A stretch of 64,000 nt of DNA from Bretschneidera sinensis (taxonomy: Eukaryota; Streptophyta; Magnoliopsida; Brassicales; Akaniaceae). The notes under the pieces are model-generated. The model saw only the letters and a program-made list of their open reading frames with translations. It did not search any database and was not told the DNA's origin. The position numbers and the translations under genes were made by a program. Shown here one piece after another: positions 48,603-61,499 of this stretch (position 1 is its first letter; every line of letters begins with the position of its first letter). The stretch lies in the NCBI GenBank assembly GCA_023935145.1, contig CM043698.1, forward strand, positions 142,431,001 through 142,495,000, read 5' to 3'.

Positions 48603-50450
48603 TGTAATACCCGTAATCGTAAAGTAAGGGTAAAGAAGTACTTTAATAAATAAGACATAGAGTTCAAATACTACACGTATTTTAAATGCAAAAATCAAGT
48701 TGTTAAAAAAAAACGTGGCAACAGGTGGCAGCACTTGCTGCCAAATGTTTGCAAATTTTGAAGGAGGCGTGCATTGTCTTGCATGTCTCCAAAACGTGGA
48801 AGACTTTGGGATAGTAAGATAGCCTTTTGGCTGCCAAAATTTTCAACAAAAATTTTCTATACATATGTATAATAGGTACATGTAAATTACACGAAGAGAT
48901 TTCATTTAGTTTCCTTTAACTCATTTGTTTTCTTTAAACACTTGGGGACTCAAATAAATGTTGAAAGAGCAAAATTTTGAAGAAATTTTTGAGGGAATTT
49001 TATAGAGAGTCACGGGAAGCTATCAGAATAACAGAAGGTAATAATGTAGTGTTATTTTAAAATTTTTAGCATTTATGAAATTTCCAGGAAGTCAAAGTGA
49101 GAATTTTCAAAGTGTGTGGTTTATAAATAAATGAAGAATAAATTAGATTTTTAATATAAATATTATGTCAGGTGTTGAAGATCAGCAACTGGGGGAAATT
49201 GCTGAGAAAAATAGGAAAGGTATTGAGGTGATCCACGGGTAGCTTTAAGTGCTACGTGGTGAGTTGGATTTACTTTAAGTAGTCTAAATAAAAATTAAAT
49301 ATCTAGTAATAATATTAAAATAAATTATTAGTTTATGCTTTGGTGATAGATAAAATTAAATTGATATGTATGATATGAAAATTAGGCACGTAGAAAATTA
49401 ATATGTGAAAAGAAATATTATTGGTATAATGAGTTGATTTAATAGTGATGGTGATAAATAAATTCTTGACAAGTTTTGGTAAATAAATTGATGTGATATA
49501 TGAAGAGAAGAAAACTGTGAAATTTACCAAGTAGAAAGATGAGAAAAGACCGGATAGTTAATTTAATATTTTAAATTCATGTGGTTTTATATTATTGTTC
49601 ATATGCATGTGCATTAAATAAGATAACCGAAAGAACCGGGAAGGGGTCGGTCTAATTGAAAAACCGTGACAGCCGGTATATACTGGAAATAAAAGGGACA
49701 CTGTGACAGCCGATATATGCTGGAAATAAATTCCGTGACAGTCGGGATAAGCTGTAAAGAACTGGGAAGGGGCCGGTCTAAGATAATAACAACATGTCGA
49801 TATGTGGGAAGACGTTCTCATAATAATAATTCATATATTGCATCTGTTTTAATTATTGCTTGCATTATTGAAATCCTGATGTGTGGTATATTATTGTGAA
49901 TTGTATTTATAAATTGATGAGTCTCAGAAAGAGAAAGTTTCAGTGAGAAAAAGACGTAGAAGTATGATGTGATAACAATTATTTAAACATTAGACTATAT
50001 ATTATTATCCAGTTGTATAAGAGATAAACGTTTAAATATAAATGGGCTGATTATGCAGATAGAATACTTTTAGTAAATTAAATTCACTGAGCTTGTGAAA
50101 CTCACCCCTCATTGTACAATGATTTCAGGTAGCAGTCAGGACATGTAGTCTGGTGGATTGAAAGTCAGACAAAAAACATTTTCTGTAAGCCACGTACGTG
50201 TCAATATCCTCAGACAAATGAGAAAATGAAATACAAAAATTTTATTTACAAATATTCATGCATTTTAAGTTATATATTATGTTTAAATTATATTATATTG
50301 ATGTACCTCTCCTGTGGAGGGTTGAGGGTTACAGTAACAAAATTTGTTGGCGTTATTTCTCTTTTATTGTTGCATATATGTGTCGTGCTAGGATTTTCAA
50401 AATGTGATGACACCGTCTCTGGGGTGGCCAACCCGGGATGGGTCGTTACA
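48603..50450 (+). repeat. 5' LTR of the right Ty3 element
   Basis: 1848 bases. A cassette at 49630-49790 has two gaactgggaaggggccggtc-like blocks enclosing three units of gtgacagccggtatatgctgg. Confidence 0.92.
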
Positions 50451-50537
50451 ATTTTGATATCAGAGCATTAGGTTTTAAGATTCTATAGACTGCATGAGAG
50501 CTTAAAAAGTGGAAGATCTAAATAAACTATATTTTAA

Positions 50538-51835
50538 ATGCAGAGTCTGAAGATGACACTTGGTCATGCTAAAGCTGAAGGTAGAGTTCAGAATCAGAGG
50601 GGACGTGGTAGAACCCCAATTTTTAGGAGAATTGAAACAGAGGAGGAAGTTGAGTCTGTGGTTCTTGTGAGAGAACATGTAGATAGTGCAACTGGTACTA
50701 GTAGAGCTGTGAGAGAATCTGAGGTTGGGAAGGATAAATTGAGAGAAGCTCTTGATCGTGCTATAGAGAGGATGAATACAGCTGAAGAAATGGTTTATAA
50801 TCTGCAGAGAAGGTTAGAGGAAAGGGGTAGAAAAGAACCTGATGTGGTGAGGCAAGAGGTTCATAAGGGGGAAGGTATCTTTGCACATGAGATGTAAGGA
50901 GATTGTTTTGTGAAATTTCTTAAGTTTAAACCTCAGTCTTTTAGGGGATCTGTAAATCCTGTGGAAGCTGAGCAGTGGATTAGACATGTAGATAAATATT
51001 TTGAAGTCTTACCAATGTCAGATTGACAGAAGGTCGCTTTTGCTTCATTTATGTTGAAGGGTAAGGCTTCTCAATGGTGGGAGGATATTTTGCCCAGGGT
51101 AAGCACACAGGTAGAACAACCTTTAACTTGGAGCAAGTTTAAGGATGAGTTCTTTGCGAAGTATTTTCCAAATACCTTTTGGACATAACAAAAGAGAGAT
51201 TTTATTCATCTAAGACAAGGAAGTTTATCGGTGGCTGAATATGATAGTAGATTCATAGTCCTGTCAAGGTTTTTACCAGAATTGGTGAATACTGAGGAGA
51301 GAAAGTGTAAGAGATTTTTAGACGGATTGCACTATGACATTTGGAATAAACTCTCTTATATGGGCATAAGGAATTATGTTGTACTGGTGGATAAAGCATT
51401 ACAGATTAAGAAGGATTTGATGAAGTTTAGGGGTATGAGGGATTGGCTGAAAATGTCTAGATTTGAGGGACCTAGAAGTGGTAGCAATATGGGTGTACAG
51501 GGTGGAAGACCACCCCAGAAGAGGCATTCCTTATCACAAGAAACTGTAGTATAAAATCAGAGGCAAGCAGGATCTGTTGCTTTTGTCACTCAGAGTAATA
51601 TCGGTGGGACCCCTAGATTCGGGAGATAGACTATGGGAAGTGAGAGTTATAGTAGAGGAGTAAGTATGCCATCAAAGGGAAGTAGTAATCTGATGTATGG
51701 TTGAGAGATAAGAGTTTACTTTAAATGTAATCAGATGGGGCATCTGTCTAGGAATTTCCCTGCACAAATATACTTTGTATGTGGTGGGGGAGGACATGTT
51801 GCTGCAGATTGTCAAGCAGGAAAATCTACTAACGT
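50538..51835 (+). pseudogene. Ty3 gag
   Basis: A gag reading across 50538-50897, 50900-51190 and 51231-51554, with stops at about 50895, 51026 and 51187. It includes the retrotransposon gag core (FKPQSFRGSVNPVEAEQWI, KGKASQWWEDILP, LSVAEYDSRF). A degenerate knuckle pair follows at 51720-51830, where FKCNQMGHLSRNFP has lost its last cysteine and FVCGGGGHVAADC is the second. Gag packages the element RNA. Confidence 0.88.
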
Positions 51836-51959
51836 AAGCATTGGAAGTGTCGCGAAGAGACCGATGGAAAGAGGCGGTAGATCAGGGAACATGCGGGGCA
51901 GAGGTCGAGGATCAGTAGCTGAGCAAGAATGTGGTAGTCAGCTTCAGTCCAGGGATAGC

Positions 51960-52412
51960 AGAGTCTATGCATTGACCCAACAGGATGCACAAGCCACTCC
52001 TGATATTGTCATGGGTATGATATCTATCCTTGGTAGGCCTGCTAGATTATTGATTGATCCTGGTGTAACTCATTTCTTTGCATCTAGTATTTATATGAAA
52101 TCTATTGATGCTAGTGCTAGTTATTTGATGCATGCTATTGTTGTTGAGGTTCCTGCTGAAGATAAAGTTATTATCAGGACAATCTATCGAGGTTATGTGA
52201 TTAAAATTTTTGATAGAGAATTTGAAGTTGATTTATTGCCTTTAGATATGACAGATTTTGATTTAATTCTGGGGATGAATCGGTTATCTGCATATCATGC
52301 TTGGGTAGATTGTTTTAAGAAAAATGTGGTGTTCAAGATACCCGATCAGGATGAGAACTTAAGATACTTACTAATTGTCTTATTTCTGCCTCAACTGCTA
52401 GTAAATGGTTGA
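51960..52412 (+). pseudogene. Ty3 protease region
   Basis: Part of a frame open from 51735. The active-site motif reads IDPGVTHFFAS where active elements have D-S/T-G, so the catalytic triplet is altered. LILGMNRLSAYHAWVDC downstream matches the conserved flap/alpha region of gypsy proteases. Confidence 0.85.
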
Positions 52413-52523
52413 GGAAGGATTGTGAGGGGTATTTGGCATATATGGTGGATTATATCAAGGAAAGTAAGAAGTTAGACGAAATCTTGGTAGTAAAATATTT
52501 TTCTGATTTTTTTTCTTGAAGAG

Positions 52524-53705
52524 TTGACTAGGTTACCTCCCAATAGGGAAATTGAGTTTTCTATTGAGGTAATTCCAAGATCAGCACCCATATCCATAGC
52601 ACCCTATAGAATGTCACCAGTTGAATTGAGAGAGTTGAAAGTTCAGCTTCAGGAGTTGCTAGATAAACAGTTTATTCGACCTAGTATGTCACTCTGGCGA
52701 GCCACTCCATTATTTGTCAAGAAGAAAGATAGGACAATAAGGTTGTGTATTGATTATATGCAGCTAAATAAGATCACCATCAAGAACAAATATCTTTTGC
52801 CTAGAATAGATGATTTATTCGAGCACTTACAGGGAGCTAGAGTGTTTTCTAAGATAGACCTGAGATCGGGTTATCATCAATTGAGGATAAAGGAGGTGGA
52901 CGTGCCTAAGACTGCTTTTAGGACACGTTATGGCCATCATGAGTTCTTGATGATGCCATTTGGGTTGACTAATGCTCCTGCAGTATTTATGGACTTTATG
53001 GATCGGGTGTTTAAACCATTCTTGGACAGATTTATGATTGTGTTCATTGATGATATTTTGGTATATTCCAAAAATGAAGAGGAGCATATGCAACATTTAG
53101 AGATAGTATTGTAGATTCTGAGGAGAGAACAATTATACGCGAAGTTTTCAAAGTATGAGTTTTGGTTAAGTAAAATATCTTTCTTAGGGCATGTTGTGTC
53201 CGGAGAGGGGATAGCAGTTGACCTACAAAAAGTAGAAGCAATGTTAAATTGGAAAAGGTCCACGAGTATAACTAAAATTAGAAGCTTTTTGGGGTTGGCT
53301 AGTTATTATAGGAGATTTATCCAAAAAATTTCTATGATTGTTGGACCTTTGACTAAATTGACCAAGAAAATTGTGAAGTTTAGGTGGTCAGAAGAATGTG
53401 AGAGAAATTACCAGCTGTTGAAAGAAAAACTGACTACTACCCCGGTGTTGGTACTTTTTTCTGGTGATGAAGGATTTGTGGTTTATAGTGATGCGTCACA
53501 TCAAGGGTTGGGATGTGTGTTGATGCAACATGGGAGAGTTATAGCTTATGTATCTAGACAATTAAAGAACCATGAGAGGAATTACCTTAATGATTTAGAA
53601 TTTGTTGCTATAGATTTTGCTTTGAAGATTTGGAGACATAATCTATATGGAGCCAATTGTGAAATTTTTACCGATCATAAAAGCTTGACGCATTTACTGA
53701 CCTAG
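52524..53705 (+). pseudogene. Ty3 reverse transcriptase and RNase H
   Basis: Reverse transcriptase at 52524-53114 contains [31 protein letters not shown] and the catalytic [10 protein letters not shown]. It is cut by a TAG at 53112. The thumb and RNase H at 53196-53705 contain [28 protein letters not shown] (first acidic residue) and [15 protein letters not shown] at 53703 then separates it from integrase. Only a few point changes separate these blocks from an open frame. Confidence 0.92.
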
Positions 53706-53710
53706 AAGGG

Positions 53711-55390
53711 TTGAATTTGAGGCAGAGGAGGTGGATGGAGTTGATCTATGATTATGACTGTGCGATTCACTATCATCCAAGAAAAGCTAATGTAGTAGCT
53801 GATGCATTGAGTAGAAAAGCTACAGGGAGATTAGTTGTTATTGAGAGTCATAATACTAGCTTGATGATAAAATTAAAAAGAATGAGGATGCAGTTGAGTG
53901 TCAATGATAAAGGAGTATTAATGGCGAATATGGTGATACAATCTCCTATTATTGATAGTTTATTACAGATGCAAGGTGGAGATGAGGGGATAGAGAAGAT
54001 CAGGCGGGAAGTGTTGAGTAGGAAGTCAACTGAGTTTAGAATTAGGGAAGATGGTATGGTGGTATTGGAGCATAGAGTTTGTGTTCCCAATGATGTGGAG
54101 ATGAGAAAGGAGATACTGATGGAGACTCATGATTCTATATATTCCATGCACCCAGGTAATAATAAGATGTACAGGGGATTGAAACATAATTATTGGTGGT
54201 CAGGGATGAAGAAAGATGTAGCAGAGTATATCTCTAGATGTTTGACTTGTCAACAGGTAAAGTCTGAGAATAGACATCCAGCAGGTTTATTACAACTTAT
54301 TCCAATACCTGAGTGGCCAAGGGAAAATGTGAGTATGGATTTTGTCTATGGTTTTCCTCATACTCAGAGAGGGCATGACACCGTGAGTTGTAGTAGATAG
54401 ACTTTCTAAGTCTTCACATTTTCTTCTTATTAAAACTACTTGGAGTTCGGAAAAGTTGTTTGAGTTGTATGTAGCTGAGATAGTAAAATTACATGGAGTA
54501 TCCTTGAGTATCGTATTAGATAGAGATTTTAGGTTTACCTCTAGATTTTGGAGAGGTTTCTAAGAAGCTATGGGTACGCAATTACAGTTTAGTGCAACTT
54601 TTCATCCACAAATTGATGGGCAGATGGAGAGAATCATGAGAATACTAGAAGATATGCTGAGGCAAGTGTATTGAGTTTCTCAGTGAGCTGAGATGCTTAT
54701 TTACCTTTGATCGAGTTTGCATACAATAATCAATATCAAACTAGTATTGGGATGACACCTTTCGAGGCTTTATATGGTAGAAGGTGTAGAACTCCTATAT
54801 GCTAGGAAGAAGTTGGAGAGAGAAAGATATATAGCCCAGAAATGATATACTTGACTACTGAGAGGATCAAACTGGTTAGGGAGAACTTCAGAGCAGCCTA
54901 TAATAGACAGAAGGGATACGTTGATAAAAGAAGACGACCTCTAGAATAAAAGAAGATGACCTCTAGAGTTCTAAGTTGGTGATTGGGTATTTTTTAAGAT
55001 ATCTTCGTAGAAGAGAGTGTTGAGATTTAAAAAGAAGGGAAAGCTGAGCCCGAGATTCGTGGGGCCATATGAGGTGATTGAGAGAATTGGACCCGTAGCA
55101 TACCGTTTGGATTTGCCTCCGAAATTAAAGCAATTGCATAATGTGTTTCATGTGTCACTACTGAGAAAGTACTTACACGATGAATCACATAGTATCTAGA
55201 ATCAGACGATAGAATTTCAGAAAGATTTGACTTTTATGCAAGTACCGGTCAGAATCCTAGACAAAAAGGATCAAGTCTTGCACAATAAAATCATTCATTT
55301 GATTTTAGTATTATGGTGAAATAAAGATGTCAAAGAAGTCAAGTGGGAACATGAAGCAAGAGTGAGGAGAGATTACCCCTAACTCTTTTC
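53711..55390 (+). pseudogene. Ty3 integrase with chromodomain
   Basis: The HHCC zinc finger is at about 54120-54260 (SMHPGNNKMYRGLKHNYWWS and CLTCQQVK). The catalytic core starts VSMDFVYGFP and is shifted at about 54390. Further core pieces read through 54800 ([18 protein letters not shown]). The C-terminal GPY/F module is at 55017-55199 ([20 protein letters not shown]). A chromodomain-like end lies at 55225-55380 (VRILDKKDQVL, then VKWEHEARVRRDYP) with one TGA inside. The chromodomain is thought to steer integration to particular chromatin. Confidence 0.9.
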
Positions 55391-55444
55391 TTGATTTTAG
55401 GTAAGAAAATTTCGGGGATGAAATTTTTGTAAGGTGGGTAGAAT

Positions 55445-57357
55445 TGTAATACCCGTAATCGTAAAGTAAGGGTAAAGAAATACTTTAATAAATAAGACAT
55501 AGAGTTCAAATACTACACGTATTTTAATTGCAAAAGTCAAGTTGTTAAAAAAAATCCTAGAACGTCCTAGTAGAAGAAAAAAAGAAAAAGAAAAAGAAAA
55601 AGAAGTCAAACAAAAAAAAAGACGTGGCAGCAGATGGCAGCACCTGCTGCCAAATGTTTGCGAATTGTGAAGGAGGCGTGCATTGTCTTGCACGTCTCCA
55701 AAATGTGGAAGACTTTGGGATAGTAAGGCAGCCTTTTGGCTGCCAAATTTTTCAACAAAAATTTTCTATATATATGTATAATAGGTACAAGTAAGTTACG
55801 CGAAGAGATTTCGTTTAGTTTCCTTTAACTCATCTGTTTTTTTTTTTTAAACACTTGGGGACTCAAAGAAATGTTGAAAGAGCAAAATTTTGAAGGGATT
55901 TTCGGGGGAATTTTATAGAGAGTTACGGGAAGCTATCAGAATAACATAAGGTAATAACATAGTGTTATTTTAAAAATTTTAGCATTTACGAAATTTCCAG
56001 GAAGTCAAAGTGGAAATTTTCAAAGTGTATGGTTTATAAAGAAATGAAGAATAAATTAGATTTTTAATATAAATATTATGTCAAGTGTTGACGATCAGTA
56101 ATCGGGAGAAATTACTGAGAAAAATAGGAAAGTACAAGGAGGTGCTCCACGGGTAGCTTTAAGTGCTACGTAGTGAGTTGGATTTACTTTAAGTAGTCTA
56201 AATAAAAATCAAATACCTAGTAATAATATTAAAATAAATTATTAGCTTATACTTTGGTAATAAATAAAATCAAATTGATATGTACGATATGAATATTGGA
56301 CATGTAGAAAATTAATATATGAAAAGAAATATTATTGGTATAATGAGTTGATTTAATAATAATGGTGATAAATAAATTCTTGATGAGTTTTGGTAAATAA
56401 ATTGATGTGATATATGAAGAGAAGAAACTGTGAAATTTGTCAAGCAGAAAGTTGAGGAAAGACCAGATAGTTAGTTTATTATTTTAAATTCATGTGGTTT
56501 TATAGTATTGTTCATATGCATGTATATTAAATAAGAGAACTGAAAGAACCGGGAAGGGGCTGGTCTAATTGAAAAACTGTGACAGCCGGTATATGCTGGA
56601 ACTAAAAGGGACACCGTCATAGCCGGTATATGCTGAAAATAAATTTCGTGACAGCTGGGATAAACTGTAAAGAACCGGGAAGGGGCCGATCTAAGATAAT
56701 AACAACATGTCGACATGTGGGAAGACGTTCCCATAATAATAATTCATGCATTGCATCTGTTTTAATTATTGCTTACATTATTGAAATGCTGATGTGTAGT
56801 GTATTATTGTGAATTATATTTATAAATAGATGAGTCTTAGAGAGAGGCAGTTTCAGTGAGAAAAAAGACGTAGAAGTATGATGTGATAGTAATTATTTAA
56901 ACGTTAGACTATATATTATTATCCAGTTGTATAAGAGATAAATATTTAAATATAAATGGGTTGATTATGCAGACAAAATACTTTTAGTATATTAAATTCA
57001 CTGAGCTTGTGAAGCTCACCCCTTATTGTATAATGATTTCAGGTAGCAGTCAGGACACGTAGTCAGGTGGGTTGAAAATCAGACAAAAAACAATTTCTGT
57101 AAGCCACATACGTGTCAATATCCTCAGACAAATGAGAAAATGAAATATAAAAATTTTATTTGTAAATATTCATGCATTTTAAGTTATACATTATGTTTAA
57201 ATTATATCATATTGATGTACCTCCCCTGTGGAGAGTTACAGTAACAAAATTTGTTGGCGTTATTTCTCTTTTATTGTTGCATATATGTATCGTGCTGGGA
57301 TTTTCAAAATGTGATGACACCGTCTCGGGGGTGGCCAACCCGGGATGGGTCGTTACA
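55445..57357 (+). repeat. 3' LTR of the right Ty3 element
   Basis: 1913 bases, about 65 longer than the 5' LTR because of an A/G-rich stretch at about 55550-55623 (aaagaaaaag units). Confidence 0.92.
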
Positions 57358-57389
57358 TATGCTCAATAGTGTCCATGCTTTATATATAA

Positions 57390-57560
57390 TGACACATATA
57401 TGCAAGAACCTGTTTGGATTAGCTATAGTGACCCAAATAATACGATATAGTAAAAATCGAGGATGTAAATTTTTTTTAATAATGACACGTGATCAATTAA
57501 TAGTTATTGAACAATGAAGAGATCTAAACGGATTGCCGTGACATATGTGCGATCATATTT
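57390..57560 (-). repeat. inverted copy of the repeat at 18890-19058
   Basis: Includes ttggattagctatagtgacc, the complement of the left copy. It lies a few tens of bases outside the Ty3 element. Confidence 0.6.
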
Positions 57561-57795
57561 ATTTCACATGTGCAAAATTTAATTATTGTCGATAAGTGTA
57601 TCAATTGAACAAATATGAAATTAAAAAAAACTTTGGATGGATTCAAATTTATCGTACTCGATTATTTCAGCTCCACTCTACGCAGAATAAACAAATCAAC
57701 GAATTACAGTACGTGACAATATTTTACTCTATCTTTTACTTTTTACTTATAAAATTTTGGATTAAGTTTTAATCTTTTTTTTTTATGGTATGAAG

Positions 57796-58109
57796 GGTAT
57801 TGTACTGGAGACGTCTCATGTTGCGGCACTGGAACTCATGACGCTTTTGTTTGTGGATTTAAAAATGTGCATTCAAATTTATGCGATTTTCAGAGAGAAT
57901 ATTTGTTTTGGGATGGAAGGCATAATGCTGAAAAAACCAATGAAGCATTTGCACATTTATTTTGGAGTGCAGATCCAGTAATCATTAGTACTTTGAACAT
58001 GAGAGAGTTATATGTTTACCCCTCAACACAAACACTTGCTTTGGAGCTCAAAAAGGTTGAAGGACCTAGTTTTGTGCCAGTAGATAATATACTTGATGCA
58101 AAGAACTAG
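57796..58109 (+). pseudogene. GDSL lipase / myrosinase-associated-like, terminal exon
   Basis: An exon with a pyrimidine-rich acceptor (AG at 57794-57795), open for 103 codons to a TAG. It reads [20 protein letters not shown], then [20 protein letters not shown] and [10 protein letters not shown]. This is the last block of GDSL esterase/lipases of the GLL/myrosinase-associated group. The catalytic Asp-His pair region is WDGRHN, where typical active members have WDxxH; here the spacing D-G-R-H is kept. The upstream exons carrying the GDS serine block are not seen between the Ty3 element and this exon or further left. It is therefore a fragment, unless exons lie beyond an unrecognised distance. 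Confidence 0.75.
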
Positions 58110-61100
58110 GCCTATTGAAATGAGAATGTAATTGCATGTTTTCCCTTAAAAAAAAAAAGGCAGCCTCAATGGTTCCTACTTGCCATGCCAGTGCCAAATA
58201 TTGTACTGATCGTATCCTTTTGTCAAGCTTTGCCTAAGATGCTGTAACATGTAGTACTACAATTAATAAAATGTCATCTTCAGCTTTCCAAGGGATAGTT
58301 TTCTTGATATGCATGTTAAAAAAAAAAAAACAACACAATGATAGTTCACAACTTAAAAAATTCAATAAGAAATGTTTAGAAATTTAAGTGATAATTATGG
58401 TTCAAAATTTTAAAATATGCAAAATGTGTGTTCAAGATGAATGTATAAATAAAAGCACTCTTAAAAAAAGTGTCTAACTTTAATTTAATTTACAACATCG
58501 ATGCTAAAACAAGTTTTTGACAATAGAGGGAGCACATTTTTTTGACCCATAAACTTTGTTGATAATTTCATGTAAATCCATTAATAATTCTCAGAAACTT
58601 TATTGATAACACAAAATGATTGAAAACAAAAAATTTCACCTCCCATTTACGCGTCACGTTTCGATTGGTTAAACGAATATATTAAACTTCTTGTCTTTGG
58701 TGGATGTTCCTTCAGCTTTATCCTTTAATATATTGTCTATTAGTTTTTTTTTGGGTTTTCTTCTCTCTATCACAACCCATTTAAAGTAGGTGAAAAAATT
58801 GATATATAAATCGGACAAATAATTCATACACCATAATAATCGAACATAAAACCTTAAGTCTTTGGACATTTACCGCTAAATCAATACTTCATCAATAAAT
58901 CCAATTGCATTTGATAATTCTATTAATTTTAATAGAATAAAACTTATTCAATTCAATTGTGAATTTATGAATTTCAAAGTTTACTAACTTTTTAAACATA
59001 GTAAGCTGTGGATTTGTAAATAAATTTTTTAAAACTTATAAATTTCATTTATTCTAAACTATCTCCAAGTGAGACTCAAACTCAAACGCATGTCTTCTTT
59101 TTAACGTGCATGAATCTTTGTGGTGATTGATTATTCAACCTCCGCGAGCTTCGAGTTTGGGATGCTTCGTAGGCCTTCTGGACCCGATTCCTTGGACCGA
59201 ACCCCAAAAACAAGAACTTTGATACATAAAAGGTATGGGCAGAGGGGCCAGGCTCAATGTGGTATGTATAATCCTAAGATTTAAATATATCCTCCGAACG
59301 ATATGTATGTCACCATAACTTAACAACGGTTCATCATGGTTAGGGATGGCAGCGGTTGGGAATTTTGAGTATCTCAATCAATTTGAATCGATTTAAATAA
59401 ATTTGAATAATTTAAAAATGATTTAAACGAGTATGAATATTAATTTTTAATATTCAATAGATATGGGTAGAGTATGGTTAGTACTCAACAGATACCTGTT
59501 AAATCCGTTTATATATATTTCTTCTGCATATACATATTTTTAGTATAATCTTTAAAAAATATATATAATGTTATGAAAATTTGAACTCATTATAAAAATC
59601 TCAAGGATAACAAGTTTCAACCACTACGAATTTTTCTTTCAAATAAAGAAAAAATAATTGTAGATCGAAATTGAGTAGGTAATAACTTCAATTCGTACTC
59701 ATACCCACATAATCTGATAGACATGGATAGCAATGGATACCGAAAAGTCTACTATAAAATAGTATTAGTAATGGAAGTAAAACAATGAATGAGTAATAGG
59801 TAGTGATTTATTAAAAGAATATGAATATGGATATAGCAAAATTGGCCAATTTCGAACATGATTCAAGATTTTCAAATATAAATTATTATAAAAGTAAAAT
59901 TTTAAAGACAGAAGCTTTTGATTATGCTAAACCCGAGTTGACTCGGGTTAATCGAGTACTTAGGTCCACAATAACCCATGTTTGTGCTTAGGCACTGCTT
60001 GTATGGTGTGGATGAACCAGGCGAAATGATGGCATGGTGCAGCTACAGGTCGAACAAATAGGGAAACCGCCAGTAAATTTGTTATCCCTTCAAATCTTGA
60101 CCGTTGAAAGGTCAACCAAAGGTTGGCAATCACAGATAAACCCAACTAATTTATTACTGGTCTACAGTCATTTATGGAGCCTACAAGCATTTTTATGGAA
60201 TATATAATCTCATTTACTCCAATTCACAAGCATCATCATGACTACTTGCATTACACATTTCCACTAATTAAGATAAGATATACTCACTCCATCTAATATT
60301 ATTAATATGTTTTGATTTTTTTAGGGCAACTTGAACTCTTATTTTTTTTAATCTTTTATCAATTTAAAATTTTAAAAAATTATTTTTCAATTTTTATTGT
60401 AAATAATATTTTAAAAAAATAAATACTTTATTAATTTAACATAAATAAAAAATCCTTTCTACTTTTTAATTTTCTATCATTGTAAAGCAAGATTTGATAT
60501 TAGATATGTTATGTGAAGATAAATATTTTACTAGTTGAACTAACTAGCCTCAACAAAATGATTTTATTAATATTTGGTTGGTTCGTGTCTAAAATAAATT
60601 TCAAAAAATTTTATTGGTAATGTCAGTATAAATATGGGACTCAAAAAGTAACATTAACGATAAAATTTTTTAAAATTATCAATAAAATTTTCAATTAATC
60701 TAAAATATAAATATTAAATCTGAATCAACAAGTATTTCTCCACCAATTGTATTATATGCAGTATCAAATTTCGTAATTATATATATATATATATATCATA
60801 ATCACATGCTATGGTGGCTGTTTGTTCCGTTAAACTTTAAAGATGCATATGATCCTGTTGTCTGAAATCTAAACACAAGATTGAAAAGCAGATCCCAGGA
60901 GCATGCATAATTTTAAAAAATCATAATCTACTTTATTAAAATAAATAAAGTGATATTTCTTGATAAGCAAACCCTAATCTACATATAGGTGGCTTGTGTT
61001 GGCTTAATGAGAGCAAAAGTGTAAGATTCGAGATGGTTGCATGCATGTGTATCAGGTTGTAGAATCTCTTGTGGATTTGCTCCCTATTCTTCCTTTTTGC

Positions 61101-61119
61101 TTTTCCAGAGTTGTGTAGT

Positions 61120-61121
<2 letters not shown>
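58110..61121. other. AT-rich intergenic, no gene recognised
   Basis: No supported gene. At 59340 TAGGGATGGCAGCGG looks like a hAT-type end, but no matching right end was found. An AT tract lies at 60779-60796. Confidence 0.5.

Positions 61122-61168
<47 letters not shown>
61122..61168. repeat. (CT)n microsatellite
   Basis: Pure TC alternation of about 47 bases. Confidence 0.97.
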
Positions 61169-61170
<2 letters not shown>

Positions 61171-61499
61171 TCCGTGTTAATTTCGTCATCAAAATCAACG
61201 AAAATCTTACAATGCCATAGACTATAAACCACCAAAACATTTCATTAATCATTTGATCAAATCATGAACGAGAAAACCATTTAGATTTTACCTCCCAACT
61301 CTTAGATGCTACATACCCTGCATGCCCAATTCGTAGTCGATACCCACAAACCATCCTTTTGTTGTGTTCTCCGCATGCATCTATATAATTCTATTAACCT
61401 CAACATCAGATTTCTCATTTTGACAGTAACACATCCCCCTACTACTTCAAATGGGTTCACTCCCTTCTCCCCCGCAACGTAGGACGACATCATACCCAT

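Larger units (their letters stand above)
48603..57357 (+). mobile_element. Ty3/gypsy chromovirus with both LTRs
   Basis: An 8.75-kb plus-strand element. LTRs at 48603-50450 and 55445-57357 begin tgtaatacccgtaatcg and end gggtcgttaca. The flanks gatgc and tatgc match in four of five bases, a decayed target duplication. A primer site tgatatcagagc follows the 5' LTR at 50455-50466. The gag-pol order is knuckle, protease, RT, RNase H, integrase, chromodomain. Several stops make it non-autonomous now. Protein features fit the Tekay/Del type of chromovirus (inference). Confidence 0.93.

Noticed and set aside
59340..59760. hAT-type end TAGGGATGGCA
   Set aside because: No matching inverted end or target duplication was found within 1 kb.
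61052..61252. Open frame with Arg-Glu repeats
   Set aside because: It is a translation of the (CT)n microsatellite on the minus strand.
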